In this document: positions 47,419 to 56,124 of the stretch, piece after piece
Position numbering within the stretch: position 1 is the first letter of the stretch
Layout of the letters: every line of letters starts with the position of its first letter
Assembly: GCF_028715765.1 (NCBI RefSeq)
Contig: NZ_JAQURE010000005.1
Coordinates: forward strand, 49,892 to 113,891
Reading direction: 5' to 3'
Length of the DNA: 64,000 nt
Source: Rhodoferax sp.
Lineage (GTDB): Bacteria; Pseudomonadota; Gammaproteobacteria; Burkholderiales; Burkholderiaceae_C
Translations under genes and position numbers: made by a program
Notes under the pieces: model-generated
The model's database searches: none
Seen by the model: only the letters and a program-made list of their open reading frames with translations
Told to the model about the DNA's origin: nothing

Positions 47419-47447
47419 CGTTTGAGTTGATTTAAAACTCTCAAACG
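47419..47447. promoter_or_regulatory. Candidate operator between repressor and early genes
   Basis: Inverted repeat CGTTTGAG...CTCAAACG (8-bp arms, 13-base spacer) in the 88-base divergent region. A related half-site CTCGAATGAG lies at 47398-47407. Placement suits binding by the repressor or the small regulator. Confidence 0.55.
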
Positions 47448-47468
47448 AGGCAATCTTAAAGGATCATT

Positions 47469-47675
47469 ATGGAACAAAAACCACTCAAAACCCGCGAAGA
47501 AATTTTGGCTGACTTCGCACGCAAGGGAATCAGTGTAAGCAGTTGGGCAAGGGCAAACAATGTGCCTCCCCAAGTCGTACACGGTCTCTTGAAAGGTGAC
47601 CGCACAGGCCGTATCGGAAAATCCCACAAAGCCGCCGTTCTGCTGGGCCTGAAACATGGCGAGATCGTGGAGTAA
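47469..47675 (+). CDS. BcepMu gp16-type small DNA-binding protein (Ner-like position)
   Basis: 68 residues, starting MEQKPLKTREEILADFARKG. The SVSSWARANNVPPQVVHGLL stretch is an HTH, and RIGKSHKAAVLLGLKHGEIV is the conserved end of the phage family named after BcepMu gp16. It takes the place of Ner in Mu, the negative regulator of early transcription. Ribosome-binding site AAAGGAT precedes the ATG. Confidence 0.8.
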   Translation: MEQKPLKTREEILADFARKGISVSSWARANNVPPQVVHGLLKGDRTGRIGKSHKAAVLLGLKHGEIVE

Positions 47676-47681
47676 ACGGCC

Positions 47682-47903
47682 ATGGGCGAACTCTACAAAG
47701 TGCGCTGCACCCATGCCCCCAGTCGAGGGATGGCGGGCATGTATGCCGCTGGCCACACGACAAGCGGCATGGTTGCCACCTGGAACAGTCAACGCGCCGC
47801 CGTGCATACCGTCCGCACCGATGCTGACGATATGGCCGCACGCCTGGCACGTAGCTTTTCTGGCACGGTTTGGGCGATTGAGGCCGTAGGGGTAGGCCAA
47901 TGA
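47682..47903 (+). CDS. Small hypothetical protein of the element
   Basis: 73 residues, starting MGELYKVRCTHAPSRGMAGM. No motif is recognised. It begins six bases after the regulator gene and overlaps the transposase start by four bases, so it is translated as part of the early operon. The TDADDMAARLARSF stretch suggests a helix near the C-terminus. Confidence 0.6.
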   Translation: MGELYKVRCTHAPSRGMAGMYAAGHTTSGMVATWNSQRAAVHTVRTDADDMAARLARSFSGTVWAIEAVGVGQ

Positions 47904-49135
47904 CTGCCCAAAATTACAAAAAAATGGCCGACCCCAGTGGGGCAACCCCGGCCACAACAGTCGGCCAACTTCAAAATGTGGCCTACCCCCCTGAAACCCG
48001 CATGGATAAAGGGATTCAAGGGAATGTATCAAACAATAAACAAATAAATTTGGCCGACCCCACCCGGCCAAATATTCCCCTTTTTGTTACCCCTGGGAAG
48101 GCCGCAGAATTGACGGGCTGGGGGGTCACCACCGTCAAACGCCATTGTCGGGAAGGCAAATTCAAAGGCGTTCAAAAGATGCTGATCGACGGCAATGAGA
48201 GCTGGCAAATCCCCATAGCCAGTCTTCCCCAGCACGCCCAAGCCAAATATGTCGCAGAGGTCAAAGCCGCTGCCGTGGCGCGCGCCGCCGAAATTGCGCC
48301 GCTACCCCAAGCGCCCGCGCCTGTTGCCGATAGCGTTAGAACCCGCATGATGTTTGATGCGTACCAACGCAGCGGCAAGGTCAACAAGGAACGCGCCGAA
48401 GCGGCCCATGCCGTGCTGACAATGTTTGAGGCGCTTAAAAGGCAGGGCTACAGCATAGGCGAGGCCGAAAAAGCCACCCTGGCAAAACACAACGTATCAC
48501 GCGCCACGCTGTACCGCCATATCAGAGCCACAAAGGGTTACCCGGTATGTGAATGGCTGCCTCGCTTGTCACCCAAGTTCAAAGGCGGACGCCCCCTGGA
48601 TGAATGCAGCGAAGAAGCCTATGCCTACATCCTGGGCGAATACCTCAACACCTCAAAAACCCCGTTTACCGTGGTGATGGTTCACGCCCGCGCCCTGGCA
48701 CCGTCGAAAGGCTGGGTGTTGCCCAACAACTCTTCTATATGGAACCGCATCAAAAAAGAGCCCCAATGGATGCTCATTGCCGGGCGCGAGGGGCCAAAAG
48801 CCTTGGAGCAAAGCCAGCCACCCGTCAAACGCGACCATACGACCATTGGCGTGAATGAGGTTTGGTTCTCAGACGGCCATAAGGTTGACCTGTTTTGTCT
48901 ATGGCCGGACGGCACGATAGCGCGCCCCTTTGTGATCGCCTGGACGGATGCGCGAAGCCGGGCAGTGTTGGGGTTCACCCGCCCGCGCCTGACTGCACCG
49001 CAAACGCCCCCAGAGGACGAATGGGTCACTGCTGAAGATGGCGAAGTACGCAACCAGACCACCGGGCAAAAGTACATCAAATCACGCTTGGAAAAAGCGG
49101 CTGAAAACCCTGACTACGACCCCTACACAGATTAA
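47900..49135 (+). CDS. MuA-like transposase with most of the catalytic core missing
   Basis: 411 residues, against about 660 for MuA. The N-terminal Mu-type DNA-binding domain is at about residues 61-115 (TPGKAAELTGWGVTTVKRHC). The RNase-H-like core starts with VNEVWFSDGHKVDLFCLWPD, where Asp325 matches the first acidic residue of the DDE triad, and continues through FVIAWTDARSRAVLGFTRPR. It then passes directly to TAPQTPPEDEWVTAEDGEV, which looks like the C-terminal tail of such proteins. The second Asp (expected in a YxDNG context) and the Glu are absent. The frame is open, so an in-frame deletion is likely. It may still bind DNA. Confidence 0.8.
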   Translation: MTAQNYKKMADPSGATPATTVGQLQNVAYPPETRMDKGIQGNVSNNKQINLADPTRPNIPLFVTPGKAAELTGWGVTTVKRHCREGKFKGVQKMLIDGNESWQIPIASLPQHAQAKYVAEVKAAAVARAAEIAPLPQAPAPVADSVRTRMMFDAYQRSGKVNKERAEAAHAVLTMFEALKRQGYSIGEAEKATLAKHNVSRATLYRHIRATKGYPVCEWLPRLSPKFKGGRPLDECSEEAYAYILGEYLNTSKTPFTVVMVHARALAPSKGWVLPNNSSIWNRIKKEPQWMLIAGREGPKALEQSQPPVKRDHTTIGVNEVWFSDGHKVDLFCLWPDGTIARPFVIAWTDARSRAVLGFTRPRLTAPQTPPEDEWVTAEDGEVRNQTTGQKYIKSRLEKAAENPDYDPYTD

Positions 49136-49153
49136 ACCCACGAAAGCCCAAAC

Positions 49154-50209
49154 ATGCCAACAACAGAAACCCCCATTGATACGCCGCAAAAAATTGCAGA
49201 CGGCACCATCAACCAGACCCAAAAATTGAGCTTTGAACGCTGGGAAACCATCAAAAATGGCGTGGTTGATCTATTGGCGAAAAACTTCCAACTGGCCAAT
49301 ATTGCAAAAGCCGCAAAAACAGAAAAACAGACGCTCGATAGATGGCTCAATACGTATGAAGCAGACGCCATTTTCATGATGGATAGCCCTGAGAGTATTG
49401 CGGCGCGCCTGGAACACTATTTGTCAGAGGTTCAAGCCCGCGCGCAACTGCGCAAAAAACCAGACACGCCCCACGTTGAAACCGGCGTCACTCGCTACAT
49501 TATTGCAAGCATCAATGGTGCCCGCGCTATGTGCATACCGCGCCTCATTGATGCGCCGCCTGGTGTTGGCAAAACCGAGGGTATGGAGCAATACCTGGCT
49601 GCCGCCCGCAAGATCGAGGGCTTCAATTGCCCCGTCTGGAAAATCCGCCTTGATGGCTTGATGCTCACAAACAAGGCCATTTTGTCGCAAATTGCCCGCG
49701 AAATTTTGGGCGTTGGCGGTTATGGCGAACGCAACGAGAACGACCTGGTGCGCATGATTGACGATGCTGTCCAAGGCCGCAGCGGCGTGCTGTTGGTTGA
49801 CGAAGCGCAGTACCTGGGGGAGGCCGCAACCCGCAACGGCATTGCCATCCTGAACACCTTACGCCGCTTCACAGACAAAAAACTGTTTGCTGTTGTGTTG
49901 TTTGGCAATGGCGAAATTTACCGCACTCTCAGAAAAGGCCATACCCAGCTACTCAGCCGAATGGATACCTTCAGGGTGCAAATTTTTGGAATCAATGAAG
50001 CCAAACAAGGCCGCACAGCCCTAACCCCGCAAGACGTCAAAAAAGTAGTAAACGCCTGGGGAATCAGCGGCCCCGAAGTTGAAGACTGGTTTGTCCGTGT
50101 GGCGCGCCAGCCCGGCGCATTGCGCAATGTGGACAACGATTTGAACCGCGCCTTTGAAGAACATGAAGAACGAACCTTGGAAGTTTTCAAATACATCAGG
50201 AGCCTGTAA
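49154..50209 (+). CDS. MuB-like AAA+ ATPase, transposition target selector
   Basis: 351 residues. Walker A is IDAPPGVGKTEGMEQYLAAA near residue 136; Walker B is GVLLVDEAQYLGEAATRNGI near residue 213; sensor region FAVVLFGNGEIYRTLRKGHT. The N-terminal helix-turn-helix region (ANIAKAAKTEKQTLDRWLNT) fits MuB-type DNA binding. MuB delivers target DNA to MuA and gives target immunity. It appears intact, unlike the transposase. Confidence 0.85.
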   Translation: MPTTETPIDTPQKIADGTINQTQKLSFERWETIKNGVVDLLAKNFQLANIAKAAKTEKQTLDRWLNTYEADAIFMMDSPESIAARLEHYLSEVQARAQLRKKPDTPHVETGVTRYIIASINGARAMCIPRLIDAPPGVGKTEGMEQYLAAARKIEGFNCPVWKIRLDGLMLTNKAILSQIAREILGVGGYGERNENDLVRMIDDAVQGRSGVLLVDEAQYLGEAATRNGIAILNTLRRFTDKKLFAVVLFGNGEIYRTLRKGHTQLLSRMDTFRVQIFGINEAKQGRTALTPQDVKKVVNAWGISGPEVEDWFVRVARQPGALRNVDNDLNRAFEEHEERTLEVFKYIRSL

Positions 50210-50211
50210 CC

Positions 50212-50643
50212 ATGATCACCAAAAACCAACTTTACGGCCTCATTCACATGGGCGCCGCCCGCCTGGGCTACAAAGACGAGTCATACCGAAACTGGCTGTT
50301 TGAGATGACAGGCAAGCGCAGCGCCACCGAATGCACATGGGCGCAACTTGATAGCCTGGTGAACATGCTTCGCGCCTGCAACGCCCTGGATAACCCACGC
50401 CTGAAAACCGTTAAAGGCGGCACCGGGCAGGGCAACCGCCCCACAGCTGCCCAATGGAACCTGGCAAATCTGTTGTGCAAACAAATCGGCATGACCGGCT
50501 GTGATGACGAACGTTTTGCCGCCTTCGCGCTTCGCAATGCCAAGGTAGACCACCCCCGGTTTTTGACGCGGGACAGCATGCGGTCATTGCTGGCTGGCTT
50601 GAACGCCTGGGCTACCAACGAAAAACGCAAGGCCGCGCAATGA
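50212..50643 (+). CDS. gemA: GemA/gp16 family regulator (DUF1018)
   Basis: 143 residues, starting MITKNQLYGLIHMGAARLGY and continuing YRNWLFEMTGKRSATECTWA, the signature of Mu gp16/GemA proteins, which modulate host gene expression and DNA topology. Separated by two bases from the MuB gene and overlapping the next gene by four bases. Confidence 0.85.
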   Translation: MITKNQLYGLIHMGAARLGYKDESYRNWLFEMTGKRSATECTWAQLDSLVNMLRACNALDNPRLKTVKGGTGQGNRPTAAQWNLANLLCKQIGMTGCDDERFAAFALRNAKVDHPRFLTRDSMRSLLAGLNAWATNEKRKAAQ

Positions 50644-51098
50644 ACGCCATGCCAGCCACCCGCCCAACTGAACAAGCGCCACACCACCCGCGCCGCCCAC
50701 ATATCACCCTGATTCACAGCAACACCCAACCCAACCCAGAAAGCCTTGACACCATGAATACAGTGAACACCAGTATGAATAACGGTAAGGAATACGCAGC
50801 CAAATTGCCTATGGGGTGCGCTTGTAACTCCAAGGCCAAATCCCAAGATGACACCAGCGGCCCGGTTGCCCACAGCCTTGCGCAGTTGCACCTGGTAGAC
50901 CATGCCCACATGGTGCGCAACTCATTAGAGGCTGTACGCTGCCTGACCATGCAAAGCGCCCACGTCAGCACATTAGCCAATGGGGCACACGACACCCTGG
51001 ATATCGTCTCACGGCATCACCTGTGCGACCTGATGGAAATCATCACCGACCGACTGGGCTTCGCGCTGGAAGTGGAGGCCGCCCGCGCAAGTCAATAG
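50640..51098 (+). CDS. Hypothetical protein of the element
   Basis: 152 residues. The first 50 are Pro/Asn/Thr-rich and probably disordered; an internal ATG (MNTVNTSMNNGKEYAAKLPM) could be the true start of a shorter protein. The C-terminal 80 residues are helical (LVDHAHMVRNSLEAVRCLTM, HHLCDLMEIITDRLGFALEV). No family recognised. A terminator follows 24 bases after the stop. Confidence 0.6.
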   Translation: MNAMPATRPTEQAPHHPRRPHITLIHSNTQPNPESLDTMNTVNTSMNNGKEYAAKLPMGCACNSKAKSQDDTSGPVAHSLAQLHLVDHAHMVRNSLEAVRCLTMQSAHVSTLANGAHDTLDIVSRHHLCDLMEIITDRLGFALEVEAARASQ

Positions 51099-51121
51099 CC
51101 GCATGGAAAACACCACCCAAG

Positions 51122-51157
51122 AAAAAGCCGCCGTAAAGCCCCTACAGCGGCTTTTTT
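51122..51157 (+). terminator. Rho-independent terminator after the early operon
   Basis: AAAGCCGC...GCGGCTTTTTT, 7-8 bp stem, 15-base loop, T tract. The same AGCGGCTTTTTT end recurs in the terminator at 53050-53073. Confidence 0.75.
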
Positions 51158-51397
51158 GCATTCAATGCGGAACGGTATGCCTTTTCAAATTGAAGCGCTG
51201 ATAACGCTTTTCTAACGGCCTTCCTGAGCCGCTCCCAAACGTAGCCAAGCTATGCAACCGCAACGAATACAAAAACCAGCAAATTTTGTGACAGTTGCGA
51301 AACCCTTCGAAGCTTTGCCACCCGAAGGCGTTCGTAATGGCGTGCTGAACAACTTCGGGGGAACATTGCCCCAACTTCACCACCACCACCCGAAAAA

Positions 51398-51940
51398 ATG
51401 CCAATTTTTGACCTGGAACAGTTAGACACCCAAAGCATTGAATTGATTCGGGCCGCGTTGCCCTTGTCGCTTTCCCCGGTCATTGCGGCCATTGGCTTGA
51501 CCTACACCCTGGCACTGGTTAACGCATTCGGCGGCACGTTGTTTGTGCCACCAAGGAGCCGGGATAAGGGCGGCGAGGAAACGTTTTCGGCGATTGAATC
51601 AGTCATTGGCTTTGATGCGGCGATTGAGCTGGGCCGGCTTTTCAAAAGTGAAGAATTCTCTGTGCCCAAGTGTCAAAAAGCCCAAAAGGTGATGCGTGAT
51701 ATTGAATTGGTGCGTGATTTTGATTTACTGACCAAACACACCAGCGCAAGGAAAACAGTAAATCTATTGGCAGAAAAATATGGTCTTTCCTGGCGTCAAG
51801 TGGAAATTATTGTGCAAAGGCAAACCATGAAGGAAGCCAATCCGCAGGCCATACCAGCGGTGCAACACGCTGACACCGTGAGTGCACGCAATGCCCACGA
51901 CGCGTTAACCCAGCTTGCAGGCGCAGGAATGTGCCGCTAA
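51398..51940 (+). CDS. mor: Mor family transcription activator
   Basis: 180 residues. Mor/C fold: IELIRAALPLSLSPVIAAIG and TLALVNAFGGTLFVPPRSRD (dimerisation part with the FGG-strand), and the HTH TVNLLAEKYGLSWRQVEIIV. Mor activates middle transcription in Mu. Here no late genes remain for it to switch on except the next frame. Preceded by about 240 bases with no clear gene, likely its promoter region. Confidence 0.78.
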   Translation: MPIFDLEQLDTQSIELIRAALPLSLSPVIAAIGLTYTLALVNAFGGTLFVPPRSRDKGGEETFSAIESVIGFDAAIELGRLFKSEEFSVPKCQKAQKVMRDIELVRDFDLLTKHTSARKTVNLLAEKYGLSWRQVEIIVQRQTMKEANPQAIPAVQHADTVSARNAHDALTQLAGAGMCR

Positions 51941-51978
51941 ATCAAACCAACATCAAACCAACCAACAGAGAACCAATC

Positions 51979-52695
51979 ATGAAAAACGAAACCACCCAAA
52001 CCCCCGAAGTCACCGCCGTACTGGAAAATCAGCAAGGTATTGTTGGCACTAAAGCTGTCATTACAACGCTCGAGAACGCCATCAGCAAGTGTCAGTCTCA
52101 AATCATGCAGCAAGAGGCGGCGCTGCCAGATGTCGGGCCGCTGTTGAGCCGGCGTGCCGACTTGTTGGCAGACATGGTCATTGGTGAAGACACGCGCGCG
52201 GACATAAAGAAGCTTGATATTAAGTTGGAAAAATTGAACGCACAGCGCAAGGACGCAGCGCCCGCACTGGATGTATTACAGCAAACCGTTGAAGGTCTGA
52301 GCCGTAGGCTGTTGGAGGCACGGGAAAAGCTTCAGAGTTTGCAGATGCAAAGGTCTGGTCTGATGGGTCAATTACTGCACAGCAGGGCCGAAGCCATTGG
52401 CGCGGAGTATTTTGAATCAGCTGAAAAAATGGTTGCGAAGTACAAGCAACTGCGGGCGCTGGACAACTTGATGCAAGGGTCATTACTTGAAATTTATAGC
52501 AAAGGACTGAATGTGCCCCGTTTTTCTCTTAAGTCAGTTCCGCCATTGATGATAGATGTTTGGTCAGAACTAGAAGTCTTCACAAGCGATTTTCTGACCC
52601 CAAAGAAAATTGAGGAATTTAAAGATCAAGAAATAGCTGCCTTGCTTGGAATGGGCATCATGGTAGATATTGATGCTATAAATTTTCCAATTTAA
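51979..52695 (+). CDS. Hypothetical coiled-coil protein, last gene of the element
   Basis: 238 residues, starting MKNETTQTPEVTAVLENQQG. Long heptad-rich helices at about residues 20-60 and 75-150 (DIKKLDIKLEKLNAQRKDAA, LLEAREKLQSLQMQRSGLMG) predict an extended coiled coil; the C-terminal 70 residues are mixed and end hydrophobic. No family recognised. An upstream GTG at 51931 would overlap mor. Codon use becomes more AT-rich toward the 3' end than in the early genes, so it could be cargo acquired separately. Confidence 0.6.
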   Translation: MKNETTQTPEVTAVLENQQGIVGTKAVITTLENAISKCQSQIMQQEAALPDVGPLLSRRADLLADMVIGEDTRADIKKLDIKLEKLNAQRKDAAPALDVLQQTVEGLSRRLLEAREKLQSLQMQRSGLMGQLLHSRAEAIGAEYFESAEKMVAKYKQLRALDNLMQGSLLEIYSKGLNVPRFSLKSVPPLMIDVWSELEVFTSDFLTPKKIEEFKDQEIAALLGMGIMVDIDAINFPI

Positions 52696-53018
52696 CCCGG
52701 CGCTGTTGATCGTGCCACGGGGAAACAGGCCACCACCGGTAACACCGGCACGGCGTGTGTTTCAGCAGCTCACACCAGCAAGTCAGTGGCTGCCATTGGA
52801 GACACGCCACGCCCGGCGCTGCCTGGCACGCCTGGCACGCCCGGCACGGCCTGGTGCTGCCTGGTGAACTCTCAGGCCACTGTAAAGACACGCGCGCCCG
52901 GCGCTGTTGATCGTGCCACGGGGAAACAGGCCACCACCGGTAACACCGGCACGGCGTGTGTTTCAGCAGCTCACACCAGCAAGTCAGTGGCTGCCATTGG
53001 AGACACGCCACGCCCGGC
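52696..53018. repeat. Tandem 122-bp exact direct repeat near the right end
   Basis: 52696-52817 and 52897-53018 are identical over 122 bases, offset by 201. The spacer and the sequence after copy 2 also share CCTGGTGAACTCTCAG and GGCACGGCCTGGTG. Short GGCACG-type units are repeated within the spacer (52819-52850). GC-rich and without a supported gene; an open minus-strand frame across it is repetitive and not credible. Confidence 0.9.
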
Positions 53019-53049
53019 ACGGCCTGGTGAACTCTCAGACCACAGTTAC

Positions 53050-53073
53050 AGCGGCTTTCATAGCCGCTTTTTT
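53050..53073 (+). terminator. Terminator near the right end of the element
   Basis: AGCGGCT-TTCAT-AGCCGCT followed by five T. It would stop transcripts leaving the element toward groES. Confidence 0.8.
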
Positions 53074-53168
53074 CTGCCCAATTGCGCGCCTTGATTTGTT
53101 TCAGGCATTGCTTTAATGTTTCATGTATTGACTATGAATGTCTCAAGCGATTTTGCAACCGTCAGTCA

Positions 53169-53173
53169 ATCAC
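53169..53173. repeat. Candidate target-site duplication, right copy
   Basis: ATCAC directly after the proposed CA end (GTCAGTCA). It matches the left copy at 46468-46472. Confidence 0.6.
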
Positions 53174-53197
53174 AAAGATCAAATTCAACCCCATGCT

Positions 53198-53224
53198 CTT
53201 GAAACCTGTTCAAACGCCCTTATC
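53198..53224 (+). promoter_or_regulatory. Heat-shock (sigma-32-like) promoter of groESL
   Basis: CTTGAAA at 53198-53204 and CCCTTATC at 53217-53224 with a 12-base spacer, close to the sigma-32 pattern CTTGAAA...CCCCATnT. It lies 30 bases from the proposed right end of the element and directly ahead of the CIRCE operator. Confidence 0.65.
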
Positions 53225-53225
53225 A

Positions 53226-53252
53226 TTAGCACTCGTTAAAGTTGAGTGCTAA
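53226..53252. promoter_or_regulatory. CIRCE operator (HrcA-binding site)
   Basis: TTAGCACTC, nine bases (GTTAAAGTT), GAGTGCTAA: a perfect match to the CIRCE consensus. HrcA repression of groESL at normal temperature is expected. hrcA itself is not in the window. Confidence 0.95.
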
Positions 53253-53352
53253 CAGACCACCTGTCTCAAGCATCATCTTTGAAAGTTACAAAGCTGCAAA
53301 TTTTCTTTGCAGCTTGTTTTTAACCCTTGTTTCAAACTTTATAGGAGTCACT

Positions 53353-53643
53353 ATGAAACTTCGTCCCCTGCACGACCGCGTGATTGTCAAACGCGTTGAA
53401 AACGAAACCCGTACCGCCTCTGGCATCGTCATTCCTGACAGCGCTGCTGAAAAGCCTGATCAAGGCGAAGTGTTGGCTGTGGGCCCTGGCAAAAAGAACG
53501 ACAAGGGTGAAGTCAGCCCGATGGCCGTCAAAGTGGGTGACCGCGTATTGTTTGGCAAATACAGCGGCCAGACCGTCAAGGTCGATGGCGACGAGCTGTT
53601 GGTCATGAAGGAAGACGACCTCTTCGCTGTTGTCGAGAAGTAA
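53353..53643 (+). CDS. groES: Co-chaperonin GroES
   Basis: 96 residues starting [20 protein letters not shown], with the mobile loop [17 protein letters not shown] and the end [17 protein letters not shown]. Heptameric lid of GroEL. Ribosome-binding site ATAGGAGT precedes the ATG; a longer in-frame start upstream overlaps the CIRCE leader and is rejected. Controlled by the heat-shock promoter and the CIRCE site. Confidence 0.98.
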   Translation: MKLRPLHDRVIVKRVENETRTASGIVIPDSAAEKPDQGEVLAVGPGKKNDKGEVSPMAVKVGDRVLFGKYSGQTVKVDGDELLVMKEDDLFAVVEK

Positions 53644-53650
53644 TTCAAAA

Positions 53651-53700
53651 CGCTATTTATTTAACAGCTAGTGACGCAATATCTATGCGGGCTAGATGTC
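53651..53700 (+). repeat. Dispersed palindromic repeat between groES and groEL
   Basis: Forward copy, degenerate: TTAACAGCTAGTGACGCAAT, then ATCTATGCGGGCTAGATGTC. It forms most of the 87-base groES-groEL spacer and will be present in the bicistronic mRNA. Confidence 0.65.
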
Positions 53701-53712
53701 AATTTCACTTAA

Positions 53713-55389
<1,677 letters not shown>

Positions 55390-55390
55390 A

Positions 55391-55489
55391 ACGATGCGAA
55401 ATCACGCGACACCGTCGTTGCGTCGCCTTGTCGTGCAGTTTGCACTGCCTGCGGCGACGCGTCTAGGTGTCGCGCGATTGCGCAACGTT
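55391..55489. repeat. Long imperfect palindrome after groEL
   Basis: Arms ATCACGCGACACC/GGTGTCGCGCGAT and GCGTCGCC/GGCGACGC nest around GCAGTTTGCACTGC. About 99 bases beginning immediately after the groEL stop. Different in sequence from the palindromes at 8648, 21646 and 21821. Confidence 0.7.
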
Positions 55490-55515
55490 TAAGGCTGCCA
55501 ACCAACGCTTTAATC

Positions 55516-55555
55516 AAAAACCCCCTGCAGGGCAAGCGCCTTGCAGGGGGTTTTT
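55516..55555 (+). terminator. Rho-independent terminator of groESL
   Basis: AACCCCCTGCA...TGCAGGGGGTT stem with inner GGC/GCC pairing, followed by T residues; A residues precede it, so it may be bidirectional. Confidence 0.9.
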
Positions 55556-55564
55556 ACATTCAAA

Positions 55565-55604
55565 TGTATAGCTGCTTGCGCTTATTCCATGAGCACAAGA
55601 GGCC
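55565..55604 (+). repeat. Dispersed palindromic repeat, near-consensus copy
   Basis: TGTATAGCTGCTTGCGCTTA, then TTCCATGAGCACAAGAGGCC. The left half is the best match to the consensus in the window. Confidence 0.85.
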
Positions 55605-55620
55605 AATTTGGCTTATAAAT

Positions 55621-56124
55621 TCAATTGAACCGGGTGCTGACTGAAAACATCAACCCGGCGGTCCCCAAGATATTCACCTGGGCTTGCCAGTCGGGCTTGA
55701 ATTCATAAGCCACAGCGGGAATCAATGCCAGCGACAACCCCCTGAAGTTCAGCGGCACCTTGTTCTCATACGGATCGCGGTAGCCATACAGTAGCCCAGC
55801 CGTCCATTTGATTGACAAATGGTCAATGCCGGCCACTGCCTTGTACACCCGCCCCCACGGGTAAAAGTACACCGTGGGTTGACCAAACGAATTGGTAAAA
55901 AACGCCGCACCGTCCAGGCTGCGGTCAGCGTTCTCGCGCTCCAGCCCCAGCATCACCACGCGTTTGTGCTCGGGGTCTTCTGAGTAGTGGTACGTCATGG
56001 GGCTGATTTGCCAGCGCACCTGCTTGCCCGCAATCCAGTCGGCCATGAAACCAGGCGCAGCCAAGGCGGGCGAAGCCAACTGGGCCACAATCAGCGCGGT
56101 GAAGAATCGAATCTTAGGTGTCAT
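55621..56124 (-). CDS. Predicted outer membrane beta-barrel protein
   Basis: 167 residues with a signal peptide (about residues 1-22, ending PALAAP). The mature part alternates polar and hydrophobic residues, contains VRWQISPMTYHYSEDPEHKR and KWTAGLLYGYRDPYENKVPL, and ends in SVSTRFN, close to the C-terminal aromatic signature of outer membrane barrels. Similar proteins are common in Burkholderiales under unreliable names. No catalytic His-Ser motif of PagL was found. Its ATG overlaps the divergent lipoprotein ATG. Confidence 0.65.
   Translation of the reverse strand: MTPKIRFFTALIVAQLASPALAAPGFMADWIAGKQVRWQISPMTYHYSEDPEHKRVVMLGLERENADRSLDGAAFFTNSFGQPTVYFYPWGRVYKAVAGIDHLSIKWTAGLLYGYRDPYENKVPLNFRGLSLALIPAVAYEFKPDWQAQVNILGTAGLMFSVSTRFN

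Larger units (their letters stand above)
46473..53168. mobile_element. Mu/BcepMu-like transposable element without virion genes
   Basis: Gene order repressor (leftward), BcepMu-gp16-type small regulator, small unknown, MuA-like transposase, MuB-like ATPase, GemA, unknown, Mor, unknown matches the early region of a transposable phage. Head, tail and lysis genes are absent. Proposed ends begin TGA and finish TCA, with ATCAC on both sides. TTGAGACA lies 18 bases in from the left end and, inverted, 22 bases in from the right end (53139-53146). Length about 6.7 kb. The transposase lacks part of its catalytic core, so the element is probably immobile unless helped in trans. None of the host dispersed repeats occurs inside it, which fits foreign origin. 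Confidence 0.8.

Noticed and set aside
51162..51404. Minus-strand frame of 80 codons between the early-operon terminator and mor.
   Set aside because: It lies in the probable mor promoter region, has no recognisable domain and an unconvincing start; composition does not favour coding.
52676..53020. Minus-strand open frame of 114 codons over the tandem repeat.
   Set aside because: The frame is a by-product of the GC-rich duplicated DNA; it repeats itself, has no ribosome-binding site and no similarity.
46483..53227. CTTATCATT is present both near the left end of the element (46483-46491) and in the groES promoter (53219-53227), suggesting a 9-bp target duplication.
   Set aside because: The copy at the right would put the junction inside the groES promoter, the implied element ends are not TG...CA, and a 9-bp match between two regions of this size is not very unlikely by chance. 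ATCAC with TG...CA ends fits Mu biology better.
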